Source of the DNA: HKCCE3408 sp038530555
GTDB taxonomy: Bacteria; Pseudomonadota; Alphaproteobacteria; Rhodobacterales; Rhodobacteraceae
Assembly: GCA_038530555.1 (NCBI GenBank)
Contig: JBCBCN010000003.1
Coordinates: 62,001-126,000, forward strand
Length of the DNA stretch: 64,000 nt
Direction: 5' to 3'
Of this stretch, positions 52,145 to 61,547 are shown in pieces. The stretch's first letter is position 1, and the number at the start of each line of letters is the position of its first letter. A program made the position numbers and the translations under genes. The notes under the pieces were generated by a model. The model saw only the letters and a list, made by a program, of their open reading frames with translations, did not search any database and was not told where the DNA came from.

Positions 52145-53407
52145 TTAGTAGATCCGCTGACGCGCCTGCTCGAGGCGGTCCAGGATGTCGTCCAGATTGT
52201 CCGGGAACACCATGAACTCCTGCAGACCTTCCATCGCGACCGAGGCCATTTCCGCCGGGAAATCACGGTCGAAGAACTGCGCGATGCCGCCCGACGCGTT
52301 GGTCGAAAGCATCTCAAAGCCCTGCTGCACGAACTCATCGTCCGCGACCGACGCATTGGCGTTGATCGGCAGCTGACCCAGGCCATCGGGCCCGTTGATC
52401 CGCGTCTGCACCTCAGGCGAGGTCACAAAGGCCAGGAAGGCCCGCGCAGCATCGACGTTCTGAGCACCCGAGGGCACGTGGAACGTGTCGGTCGGCGCAT
52501 CTTCGCCCAGGGCCACGGCGTCGTTGATCACCGGGAACTGGTAGAAGTCGAGCTGATCGTCGGTCAGGCCCGCATTGCGCAGCTGATCCACCGCGAAGTT
52601 ACCGATCAGATAGGCCGTTGCCTCGCCATTCACGACGAAGGGCAGCGCCTCCTGCCAGCTGTAGTTCTGGTGGTCCTCGAGGAACCCGCCCATATCGATC
52701 AGGGTGCGCCAATTGGCGAAGGTCTCGCGCACGCGGTCATCGGTCCACGGCACCTCGCCCCGCGCCAGCTCCATGTGGAAGTCAAAGCCGTTCGTGCGCA
52801 TGTTGAGGTAGTCGAACCAGCCGCCCGCGGTCCAAAGGAACTTGGAGCCGATGGCATAGCAGGCCCGGCCCGAATCGACGATCGCCTGGCAATTGGCCAG
52901 CTCGTCTTCCCAGGTCGCAGGCTCGCTCAGACCCAGCTCACCGAAGATATCCTCGCGATAGTAGATGCCCCACTGATAATAGGTGTAGGGTACGCCCCAC
53001 TGCGCATCGTTCATGGTCATGGCGCCGCGCACGGCCTCCAGACCCTCGTAGTCACCGGCTTCCCACCAATCCGAGATGTCCATGAACAGGCCGCTATCCA
53101 CGTAGGGGCCCATCCGGTTGGCGGCATACCAGTTGATCACATCGGGCGGGTTGGCCGAAAGAACGTTGCGGATCTGGGTCTTCCAAGCCTCGCGGTCGAC
53201 GATCTCAAGCTCCACACTCAGGTCGGGGTGCATCTCGTCAAACTCGGCGGCCAGGCCTTCCATCACCGCCCGGGGGCCGGGGTTGGACATGTCCGAGAAA
53301 ATCCGCAGCTCACCCTCGAGCGCGGCATGGCCGTCCGCGAATGCGGCTCCTGACAACATGGTGGCCGTGGCCAACGCCGCGGCGCTGGTTTTAAAGATGG
53401 ATCGCAT
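52145..53407 (-). CDS. Sugar ABC transporter substrate-binding protein
   Basis: This 420-residue periplasmic binding protein has a Sec signal peptide (cleavage after GAAFA). The mature region has the family pattern RAVMEGLAAEFDEMHPDLSV and the conserved YYQWGIYYREDIF. It is a MalE/UgpB-type (cluster B) solute receptor. Neighbouring alpha- and beta-galactosidases suggest that its ligand is an alpha- or beta-galactoside oligosaccharide. It leads the operon and has a strong promoter with an IclR-type palindrome. Confidence 0.92.
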   Translation of the reverse strand: MRSIFKTSAAALATATMLSGAAFADGHAALEGELRIFSDMSNPGPRAVMEGLAAEFDEMHPDLSVELEIVDREAWKTQIRNVLSANPPDVINWYAANRMGPYVDSGLFMDISDWWEAGDYEGLEAVRGAMTMNDAQWGVPYTYYQWGIYYREDIFGELGLSEPATWEDELANCQAIVDSGRACYAIGSKFLWTAGGWFDYLNMRTNGFDFHMELARGEVPWTDDRVRETFANWRTLIDMGGFLEDHQNYSWQEALPFVVNGEATAYLIGNFAVDQLRNAGLTDDQLDFYQFPVINDAVALGEDAPTDTFHVPSGAQNVDAARAFLAFVTSPEVQTRINGPDGLGQLPINANASVADDEFVQQGFEMLSTNASGGIAQFFDRDFPAEMASVAMEGLQEFMVFPDNLDDILDRLEQARQRIY

Positions 53408-53445
53408 AGTGTCCTCCCTGCTGATCCGAAGAATGTCGTGGTTCC

Positions 53446-53506
53446 ATTATATGAAACCTGGTTTCTTATGTTGAAATGATAACTTGAATCAGCTTAGCCT
53501 TGTCAA
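53446..53506 (-). promoter_or_regulatory. Galactoside operon promoter with IclR-type operator
   Basis: On the minus strand a TTGACA occurs at 53506-53501 and a TATAAT at 53451-53446. One base upstream of the TATAAT is a perfect palindrome, GAAACC-T-GGTTTC in either direction (53453-53465). The TTGACA is too far from this TATAAT (about 49 bases) and may serve an upstream start with TTATCA-like -10. A regulator bound at the palindrome would cover the -10 box. The adjacent IclR gene is the obvious candidate. Confidence 0.55.
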
Positions 53507-53606
53507 CAGTTTCCTGGCGCAAGTGCCGATCTGACACGCAGCGCCATAGGAAACGCGGGAGGAAAGGGAGGACCTCGGTGAACGGGGCAATTCAAAGGCC
53601 ACCTCG

Positions 53607-54434
53607 GTGAACGAGGCGATGCGACAATCCGCGGAGCACGATGCTCCGGGCTCGGGCAAGAATGGCTCAGGCACCATCGGCAAATCGCTGGCGGTCCTGG
53701 ACCTCGTGGCGCGCCATGCGCGGCCGGTCCGTTTCGGTGTTCTTCTACAAGAAGCGGACTTTCCCAAGGCCACGCTCTACCGGCTGCTGCAAACTCTCGT
53801 CGCGGAAAACATGCTGAGCTACGATCCCGAGCAACAGACCTATGCCCCCGGCCTGCGCCTGGTGCGCCTGGCCCATTCGGCCTGGGCCACCGCATCGCTC
53901 GCGCCCATTGCCCGGCCCCATCTCGACGCGCTCAGCGCCGCGACCGGACACACCGTCCACCTCGCACAACTCGACGCCGCGCAAGTCCTCTATGTCGACA
54001 AGCGCAATGCGCGTGAACCGATCCCGATGTTCAGCCAGGCGGGCAAGGTCGGCCCGGCCTATTGCACCGGCGTCGGAAAGGCGATGCTGGCGTTTTTGCC
54101 CGAGGCCGATCTCGGCCCGGTCCTGGCGCAGCAAAGCTACCACGTCTTCACGCCCGGAACGCTGGCCACCCGCGGCGATCTAGAGGCTGAGCTTGCCGCG
54201 ATCCGCGCGCGCGGCCACGCCTATGACCGCGAAGAACACGAGGCGGGCATCATCTGCATCGCCCACCCGATCCGCACCGCGACCGGCCGCGTGCTGGGCG
54301 CTATATCTATCACCGGAACCACGGCGCATATGCGCGAGAGTGACCTGGACGCCTTCGTGCCGCTCCTGCGAGAGACCAGCGGGCAAATCGCACGAGAGGC
54401 CGAGAGCTGGCGGTTTCCGGACACGAACACCTAG
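53607..54434 (+). CDS. IclR-family regulator of the galactoside operon
   Basis: This 275-residue regulator has an N-terminal winged helix-turn-helix (residues about 25-85, FGVLLQEADFPKATLYRLLQ) and an effector domain with GPAYCTGVGKAMLAFLP and CIAHPI, typical of IclR. It is transcribed away from the transporter operon and just before the ABC ATPase gene, so it should sense a galactoside or sugar acid and control both units. GTG 53607 is the start used. ATG 53619 is possible but has its GAGG only three bases away. A coupled upstream ORF precedes it. Confidence 0.9.
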   Translation: MNEAMRQSAEHDAPGSGKNGSGTIGKSLAVLDLVARHARPVRFGVLLQEADFPKATLYRLLQTLVAENMLSYDPEQQTYAPGLRLVRLAHSAWATASLAPIARPHLDALSAATGHTVHLAQLDAAQVLYVDKRNAREPIPMFSQAGKVGPAYCTGVGKAMLAFLPEADLGPVLAQQSYHVFTPGTLATRGDLEAELAAIRARGHAYDREEHEAGIICIAHPIRTATGRVLGAISITGTTAHMRESDLDAFVPLLRETSGQIAREAESWRFPDTNT

Positions 54435-54449
54435 GGAAGGGAGAGGCCC

Positions 54450-55505
54450 ATGTCAGGCGTCGCATTGGCGAATGTGATCAAGAAATTCGGCGAAACGCAG
54501 GTCATCCACGGCGTCGATCTTGAGATTGATGACGGCGATTTCTGCGTTTTCGTGGGCCCCTCGGGCTGTGGCAAATCCACCCTTCTGCGCATGGTCGCGG
54601 GGCTTGAGGAAACCACCTCCGGCAACATCCATATCGGCGCGCGGGACGTGACCCGCACCGACCCGTCTGAACGCGGCGTGGCCATGGTGTTCCAGACCTA
54701 CGCGCTCTACCCGCATATGAGCGTTGAGGAAAATATGGGCTTCGGCCTGCGCATGACCGGCCATCCGGCGCCCGAGATCAAAGCCAAGGTGTCCGAGGCC
54801 GCCCGCGTCCTCAAGCTCGAGGACTACCTCAAGCGCAAGCCCAAGGCCCTGTCGGGCGGTCAGCGTCAGCGCGTGGCCATCGGGCGCGCCATCGTGCGCG
54901 GCCCCGAAGTGTTCCTGTTTGATGAGCCGCTGTCGAACCTAGATGCCGAGCTGCGCGTCGAGATGCGGGTCGAGATCGCTCGCCTGCACCAGGAAATCGG
55001 CGCCACAATGATCTACGTCACCCACGATCAGGTCGAGGCGATGACGCTCGCCGACAAGATCGTCGTGCTGCGCGCGGGCCGCATCGAACAGGCCGGGCGC
55101 CCGCTCGAGCTCTATAATGACCCCAACAACAAATTCGTCGCGGGCTTCATCGGCAGCCCGGCGATGAACTTCTTCGACGCCACGGCTTCGGCGGGCCATG
55201 TCACCGTGCCCGGCCTCGGCGGCGCCGAGATCACGCCCGAGCTTGGCACGCGCCCCGAAGGCAGCGTGATCGTCGGGCTTCGGCCGCAAAACATCCGACT
55301 GGCCGAGGGCGACAGCCACCGCGTTGAGCTCTCCGAACAGCTCGGCGGCGTGGCCTACCACTACCTCACCGGGCCCGACGGCAGCAAAATCACCGTCGAG
55401 GCGCGAGAGCAAACCGCGCCCAAACCGGGCTCCATGGTCGGACTGGGTTTCGATGCGGGCGACGCGCTCTATTTCGACGGCGCGAGCGAGGAGAGACTCC
55501 GCTAA
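54450..55505 (+). CDS. Sugar ABC transporter ATP-binding protein (MalK/UgpC type)
   Basis: This 351-residue ATPase has Walker A GPSGCGKST, signature LSGGQRQRVAIGRAIV, Walker B VFLFDEPLSNLD and the H-loop YVTHDQVEAMTLAD. A C-terminal regulatory domain of the MalK type follows (VIVGLRPQNIRLAEG). It energises the permease pair encoded in the divergent operon and may be shared with other sugar transporters. It follows the IclR gene by 15 bases and precedes rbsD by two. Confidence 0.94.
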   Translation: MSGVALANVIKKFGETQVIHGVDLEIDDGDFCVFVGPSGCGKSTLLRMVAGLEETTSGNIHIGARDVTRTDPSERGVAMVFQTYALYPHMSVEENMGFGLRMTGHPAPEIKAKVSEAARVLKLEDYLKRKPKALSGGQRQRVAIGRAIVRGPEVFLFDEPLSNLDAELRVEMRVEIARLHQEIGATMIYVTHDQVEAMTLADKIVVLRAGRIEQAGRPLELYNDPNNKFVAGFIGSPAMNFFDATASAGHVTVPGLGGAEITPELGTRPEGSVIVGLRPQNIRLAEGDSHRVELSEQLGGVAYHYLTGPDGSKITVEAREQTAPKPGSMVGLGFDAGDALYFDGASEERLR

Positions 55506-55507
55506 GC

Positions 55508-55888
55508 ATGAAAAAGTCGGGCCTCCTGCATCGCGAACTGTCCTATCTGATCGCCAGCCTTGGCCATGGCGACCTGCTCGTGATCGGCGATGCCGGTCTG
55601 CCTGCCCCGCCCGGCCTGCAGGTGATCGATCTGGCCGTGACCCTCGGCCTGCCGGGATTTCTCGATGTGCTCGACGCGGTCCTGTCCGAAATGCAGGTCG
55701 AGGCCGCCTTTCGCGCGTCCGAGGCCGGAGCGATCGGTCGGGAAATGGACGGGCTATTGAGTGTCGCGGTCGAGCGGGTCTCCCACGAAACCTTCAAGGC
55801 CCGCTCAGCCCAGGCTCGGGCCATCATCCGCACCGGCGAGGCGACGCCCTATGCCAATATCGGGCTGGTGGCAGGGGTGGTGTTTTAG
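55508..55888 (+). CDS. rbsD: D-ribose pyranase/sugar mutarotase (RbsD-FucU family)
   Basis: This 126-residue protein has the catalytic histidine region LGHGDLLVIGDAGLPAP and the C-terminal GEATPYANIGLVAGV, typical of RbsD. The family interconverts pyranose and furanose or the anomers of free sugars (ribose, fucose). Here it is coupled to the galactoside ABC ATPase gene, so its substrate may be galactose or another released sugar rather than ribose. That is inference. Confidence 0.87.
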   Translation: MKKSGLLHRELSYLIASLGHGDLLVIGDAGLPAPPGLQVIDLAVTLGLPGFLDVLDAVLSEMQVEAAFRASEAGAIGREMDGLLSVAVERVSHETFKARSAQARAIIRTGEATPYANIGLVAGVVF

Positions 55889-55899
55889 GCGGCCCTGGG

Positions 55900-55943
55900 C
55901 CGATTTCGGCGCGTGAATCGGCCGATTTCGGCGCGTCAAACGG
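55900..55943. repeat. Two tandem 22-base repeats
   Basis: CCGATTTCGGCGCGT begins two adjacent 22-base units at 55900-55921 and 55922-55943. The first has CCGATT and AATCGG at its ends, so it can form a hairpin. They lie between the convergent rbsD and hemC genes, next to the 11-base repeats. Confidence 0.8.
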
Positions 55944-55953
55944 TCCGAAAAAA

Positions 55954-56008
55954 TCTACCCCAGTTCTACCCCAATTCTACCCCGGTTCTACCCGCTTTCT
56001 ACCGGCCA
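55954..56008. repeat. Five tandem 11-base repeats
   Basis: TCTACCCCNNT-type units occur at 55954, 55965, 55976, 55987 and 55998, each exactly 11 bases apart. The last two diverge (TCTACCCG, TCTACCGG). The array ends 12 bases before the hemC stop. On the other strand it reads GGGGTAGA, one per helical turn. Confidence 0.85.
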
Positions 56009-56019
56009 TTTTGGGGCTC

Positions 56020-56973
56020 TCAGGCGGTCTCGATCCAGTCGAAAAATCCCTCCCCTGCCCTGGCCCGCAGATCCCGCGCCATCGCCGCACCCAGCGCCGC
56101 ACCATCCGCAATCGGCGCCTCGCGCGCATCGCTCAGAACCTCTGATCCATCGGGCCGCAGGATCTCCCCGCGCAGCCGTAGCGTCGGCCCCTCAAGCTCC
56201 GCCAGCCCGGCAATCGGCGTCTGACAAGAGCCATCAAGACCGGCCAGAAAGGCCCGTTCCGCCGCCAAGCGCTGACCTGTCGGTGTGTCATGGATAGCCA
56301 CCAAAAGCGCCTCAGCACGGGCGTCATCAAGGCGCCGCTCAATGCCAATCGCACCCTGTGCCACCGCCGGAAGCATCTCCTCAGGCGAAAGACCGGTGCG
56401 GGGAATATCATGCATTTCCAGACGATTGAGCCCCGCCATGGCCAAGAAGGTCGCCTCCGCCACCCCCTCGCCTAGCTTCTTCATCCGGGTCTGAACATTG
56501 CCCCTGAACTCCACCAGCTTCAGATCGGGACGCTTCGCCAAAAGCTGCGCGCGCCGCCTCAGAGACGAAGATCCTAAAACCGCGCCTTGGGGCAAAGCGT
56601 CGAGACCGGAATGGGCGAGCGATACGAATGCGTCGCGCACATCCTCCCGCGGGAGGTAGCAGTCGAGCGTCAAACCCTCGGGCTGTGCAACCGGCATATC
56701 CTTCATCGAATGCACTGCGATATCGATGTCCCCCGCCAGAAGCGCGTCTTCGATTTCTTTGGTGAATAGGCCCTTGCCGCCAATCTCCTTCAACGGCCGG
56801 TCCAGCACCCGATCCCCGGTCGTCTTAATCACAACGATTTCAAAGGCTTCCGCCTCAAGATCGAAGGCCGTGGCAAGGCGATCTCGGGTCTCATGCGCTT
56901 GCGCCAGCGCCAGCGGAGAGCCGCGCGTCCCGATCTTGAGCGGCCGCGCGGGAGTAGGCAGGTCTGTCGTCAT
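56020..56973 (-). CDS. hemC: Porphobilinogen deaminase (hydroxymethylbilane synthase)
   Basis: This 317-residue enzyme joins four porphobilinogen units into hydroxymethylbilane in haem synthesis. The N-terminus KIGTRGSPLALAQAHETRD is typical, with IKTTGDR and GGKGLFTKEIEDALL after it. The dipyrromethane cofactor is attached at the cysteine of LDGSCQTPIAG. The start is ATG 56973. The longer frame to 57018 has no ribosome site. It is divergent from hemE with a 114-base intergenic region, a common alphaproteobacterial order. Confidence 0.95.
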   Translation of the reverse strand: MTTDLPTPARPLKIGTRGSPLALAQAHETRDRLATAFDLEAEAFEIVVIKTTGDRVLDRPLKEIGGKGLFTKEIEDALLAGDIDIAVHSMKDMPVAQPEGLTLDCYLPREDVRDAFVSLAHSGLDALPQGAVLGSSSLRRRAQLLAKRPDLKLVEFRGNVQTRMKKLGEGVAEATFLAMAGLNRLEMHDIPRTGLSPEEMLPAVAQGAIGIERRLDDARAEALLVAIHDTPTGQRLAAERAFLAGLDGSCQTPIAGLAELEGPTLRLRGEILRPDGSEVLSDAREAPIADGAALGAAMARDLRARAGEGFFDWIETA

Positions 56974-57087
56974 TCTAGGTCCGGTCGTCTTCCTAAATCT
57001 GTCAACTTGCGATGACACTTTTTGTCTGCTTTACACCATCAGACCGCGCCAGTCCAAGACGTGCAAGGCCTAAGGGGAAACATTTAT

Positions 57088-58119
57088 ATGCAAACAGAAA
57101 AATCGCTTCTTCGCGCTCTGTCTGGGGAGACCTTGGAAAGCCCACCTGTCTGGTTGATGAGACAGGCTGGCAGGTATCTCCCCGAGTATCGAGAGACCCG
57201 CGCGAAGGCCGGAGATTTTCTGTCGCTCTGCTACACGCCCGATCTCGCCGCCGAAGTGACGTTGCAACCGATCCGCCGCTACGGCTTTGATGCATCGATC
57301 CTTTTCGCCGATATCCTGTTGATCCCCGACGCGCTGGGCGCCGATCTATGGTTCGTCACCGGCGAGGGCCCGCGCCTCTCCACCATCACGTCGGCCGCCG
57401 ATCTGGCCAAGCTCAAACCCGCCGAAGAGATCCACGACCACCTCGCCCCGGTCTATGAAACGGTGTCGATCCTGGCGCGCGAATTGCCCAAGGAGGTCAC
57501 GCTCATCGGCTTCGCGGGCGCCCCATGGACGGTGGCCACTTACATGATCGCAGGCCAAGGCACCCCCGATCAGGGGCCCGCTCACGCCTTGATGCGCGAC
57601 GATCCTGAGACCTTCGACGCACTGATGGCGCGGATCACCGAAGCGACGATCCTCTATCTCGGTAGACAGATCGAAGCGGGCGCCGAAGTCGTGAAGCTCT
57701 TCGACAGCTGGGCCGGATCGCTCAAGGGGGAGGCCTTTGAAAAATACGCTAAAAAGCCCGCCCAAGAGATCATCCAAGCCCTCAAATCCAGCCATCCCAA
57801 CGTGCCCGTCATCGCCTTTCCCCGCCAAGCCGGAGAGGCCTATGCCGGGTTCGCCAAATCGGTCGGCGCGGATTGCATCGCCATCGATACCGAGGTCGAT
57901 CCGACTTGGGCGGCGGAGCGGTTGCAAATCGAAACCTGCGTGCAAGGCAACCTCGATCCAAAGCTGATGGTTGAGGGGGGCGAGGCCCTACGGCTCGAGA
58001 CACGCCGGATCCGTCAGGCCCTGGCAAGGGGTCCGCATATCTTCAATCTCGGCCACGGGATCACGCCCGACGCCGACCCGGAAAACGTGCACATTCTCCT
58101 CGAAGAGCTGCGCGCCTAA
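57088..58119 (+). CDS. hemE: Uroporphyrinogen decarboxylase
   Basis: This 343-residue cytoplasmic enzyme removes four acetate carboxyls from uroporphyrinogen III. The N-terminal signature PPVWLMRQAGRYLPEYRETR and the GFAGAPWTVATYM motif are conserved, as is NLGHGITPDADPENV at the end. ATG 57088 has AGGGGA upstream. The upstream ATG at 57022 reads into the divergent promoter region. Its neighbour on the other strand is hemC. Confidence 0.96.
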   Translation: MQTEKSLLRALSGETLESPPVWLMRQAGRYLPEYRETRAKAGDFLSLCYTPDLAAEVTLQPIRRYGFDASILFADILLIPDALGADLWFVTGEGPRLSTITSAADLAKLKPAEEIHDHLAPVYETVSILARELPKEVTLIGFAGAPWTVATYMIAGQGTPDQGPAHALMRDDPETFDALMARITEATILYLGRQIEAGAEVVKLFDSWAGSLKGEAFEKYAKKPAQEIIQALKSSHPNVPVIAFPRQAGEAYAGFAKSVGADCIAIDTEVDPTWAAERLQIETCVQGNLDPKLMVEGGEALRLETRRIRQALARGPHIFNLGHGITPDADPENVHILLEELRA

Positions 58120-58175
58120 CGCCCCTTCTCTGACCGCTACACCAAGGCTAACCTCCTTCAAACAGGAGGCTCGGC

Positions 58176-59336
58176 ATGGCTCAGGATTTCGATTTTGCGG
58201 TGGTTGGCCGGGGGCTCTGGGGCAGCGCGGCGGCGATGTATCTTGCGCGCAGCGGCGCCAAGGTCGCTCTGATCGGACCTGATGAGCCCAAGGACAAACG
58301 CACAGCCCCCGGCCCCTTCGCCAGCCACTATGACGAGGGCCGCATCACCCGTTCGATTGCCACCAAACCCAATTGGGCCCGCTGGTCGAGCCGCTCAATC
58401 GCGCGCTACCGCGACCTGGAGGCACAAAGCGGCATCCGTTTCTACACACCCTGCGGCGGCGCAATGGCCAGCACGGACAAGGGCTATATGGACGCGGTTT
58501 TTGACACTGCCGAAGCCGAGGACCTGAGCGTCGATGCCCTTGAGGGCGCCGCTCTAGCAAAGCGCCTGACCATGTTCGATTTCGCGCCCGGCACGCGCAC
58601 GGCCCTCGATGCGACGGGCGGTTGGATCAATCCGCGGCGGATGCGGCAAGCCCATGAAACCTTGGCCCAAGCGGCAGGTGCGCAGGTCTTTGACGCTTTC
58701 GCGACCGATCTTTCGCACGGGAAGGTCACACTATCTGGCGGGGACCGAGTCCGGGCCGATCAGATCCTTGTCGCGACAGGCTCCTACGCCGCACTCGACG
58801 CACTGCTGCCGCGCCAACCTGTAATGCAGATCTGCGCCAGGACCGTCTATTTCGCCCATATCGATGCAGCGGAATGCGCGCGTCTGACCGGCATGCCGAG
58901 CCTGATTTATCAGGACCCCGAGAGCGACCACTACATCTATCTGCTGCCGCCGATCCGCTATCCCGACGGCTCCTGGCGTATCAAAATCGGCGGGGAGAAC
59001 ATGGATAATTTGGTGCATAACCCCGAAGAAGCCCGAGCCTGGATGCAAGGCCTGGGCTCCAAGGAGGTCGCCGCCGATCTCGAGGCGGTTTTGCGGACGC
59101 TGATGCCCGACCTGCGGATCGCGGGCAGCTCAACCGAGGCCTGCATCCTGGCCCATACCGACAATGATCAGCCGTTCCTCGAGCGGGTCACGCCCTGGCT
59201 GACGATGGCCACGGGCTGCTGCGGCGCCGGTGCGAAATGCGCCGATGAGCTTGGCCGTCTCGCCGCACGCCTCGCCCAAGGGGCCAGCCTCGAGCCGTCC
59301 GATCTTGGTGCGGAGCAAGCGGCGGCGCTTGCCTGA
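58176..59336 (+). CDS. DAO/sarcosine oxidase-type FAD oxidoreductase
   Basis: This 386-residue flavoprotein has an N-terminal FAD site (FDFAVVGRGLWGSAAAMYLA) and the catalytic/closing region CCGAGAKCADELGRL. The arrangement fits the DAO superfamily (sarcosine, N-methyl amino acid or D-amino acid oxidases). The covalent-flavin cysteine of monomeric sarcosine oxidase may be present near the C-terminus (TGCCGAG), which is not certain. Substrate is unknown. It sits between hemE and a GT4 gene and has no obvious link to either. Confidence 0.82.
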   Translation: MAQDFDFAVVGRGLWGSAAAMYLARSGAKVALIGPDEPKDKRTAPGPFASHYDEGRITRSIATKPNWARWSSRSIARYRDLEAQSGIRFYTPCGGAMASTDKGYMDAVFDTAEAEDLSVDALEGAALAKRLTMFDFAPGTRTALDATGGWINPRRMRQAHETLAQAAGAQVFDAFATDLSHGKVTLSGGDRVRADQILVATGSYAALDALLPRQPVMQICARTVYFAHIDAAECARLTGMPSLIYQDPESDHYIYLLPPIRYPDGSWRIKIGGENMDNLVHNPEEARAWMQGLGSKEVAADLEAVLRTLMPDLRIAGSSTEACILAHTDNDQPFLERVTPWLTMATGCCGAGAKCADELGRLAARLAQGASLEPSDLGAEQAAALA

Positions 59337-59364
59337 GGGGCTCTCGCGGATTACGCGGACACTC

Positions 59365-60420
<1,056 letters not shown>

Positions 60421-60423
60421 GCA

Positions 60424-61302
60424 TTAATGCCAGGTCGCAATCGGCGGCAGGCTCATAAGGACCGCACTCGCGTCATGACCCGTCTCCAGGCCGAATTTCG
60501 TGCCTCGGTCATAAACTAGATTGTATTCGGCATAGAGGCCGCGATGCTCAAGCTGCGCGGCACGGTCGGCTTCGTCAAAGGGCTCATGCCGCCGACGCTC
60601 GACCAGGGTGACATAGGCCGGCAGGAATGCGCGGCCGACATCCTGGGTGAAAGCGAAATCCGCCTCCCAATCGCCGGTGTTAAGATCGTCAAAAAAGATC
60701 CCGCCAACACCCCTCGCCCGCCCGCGATGGGGCACGAAAAAATACTCATCCGCCCAGGCTTTGAACCGCGCATAATACTCCGCGTGATGCTTGTCGCAAT
60801 GGGCGCGCAGCACGTCGTGGAAATGCGCCGTGTCCTCATCGAACTCGAGCGCCGGGTTCAGGTCCGAGCCACCGCCGAACCACCAATGATCCTTGGTCCA
60901 GAACATCCGCGTGTTCATATGCACGGCGGGCACGCGAGGATTTTGCATATGCGCCACAAGCGAGATGCCGGAAGCCCAAAAGCTCGGATCCGACTTGAGA
61001 CCAGCCAGATCGGGCCGCGCTGCCATCGCCTGCACTGCGCGTTCGCCAAGCTGGCCGTAGACAGTCGAGATATTGACGCCGACCTTTTCGAAGACCCGGC
61101 CGCCGCGCATGACGCTCATCAGGCCGCCCCCTTCATCGGTGCCGCCGTCGCCCCGGCGCGTCTCGCGCAGTTCAAACTGACCGACCGGCCCATTGCCGCC
61201 GTGATCACCCTCGAGCCGCTCGAACTCGGCCACGATGTCATCGCGCAACTGCCGAAACCAGGCTGCGACACGGGCTTTGCGCTCTGCGCTTTGATCGGTC
61301 AT
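60424..61302 (-). CDS. hemF: Aerobic coproporphyrinogen III oxidase
   Basis: This 292-residue oxygen-dependent enzyme converts coproporphyrinogen III to protoporphyrinogen IX. Characteristic stretches include GDGGTDEGGGLMSVMRGG, VHMNTRMFW, FGGGSDLNPALEFDED and FVPHRGRARGVGGIFFDD. GGGGAAG lies six bases before the ATG. The oxygen-dependent form indicates aerobic haem synthesis. Confidence 0.96.
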   Translation of the reverse strand: MTDQSAERKARVAAWFRQLRDDIVAEFERLEGDHGGNGPVGQFELRETRRGDGGTDEGGGLMSVMRGGRVFEKVGVNISTVYGQLGERAVQAMAARPDLAGLKSDPSFWASGISLVAHMQNPRVPAVHMNTRMFWTKDHWWFGGGSDLNPALEFDEDTAHFHDVLRAHCDKHHAEYYARFKAWADEYFFVPHRGRARGVGGIFFDDLNTGDWEADFAFTQDVGRAFLPAYVTLVERRRHEPFDEADRAAQLEHRGLYAEYNLVYDRGTKFGLETGHDASAVLMSLPPIATWH

Positions 61303-61547
61303 GTTTGTCTTCCCCGCTGAAACCTTCCGAAAGCTGGCCTATCCGATGGCACAGCCGCATACCACGCGGCAGGTTGCCCATTTTCGGCGTGTCTCCGCTC
61401 CAACATCTGGGGTCGCAAGTTCGCATCGGCACAAAGAATGCCAAAATTCAAAATTCCCCAATTTTTAGTGGATTTTAAAGGGGTGCTGGCGTAGCACAAA
61501 TGACAGGCCGCACAAGACGGCTGGTTGAGGCAGATTGAGCAGGTCTC

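Noticed and set aside
55954..56008. Possible CRISPR array
   Set aside because: Units are 11 bases with no unique spacers and there are no cas genes. It is a simple tandem repeat.
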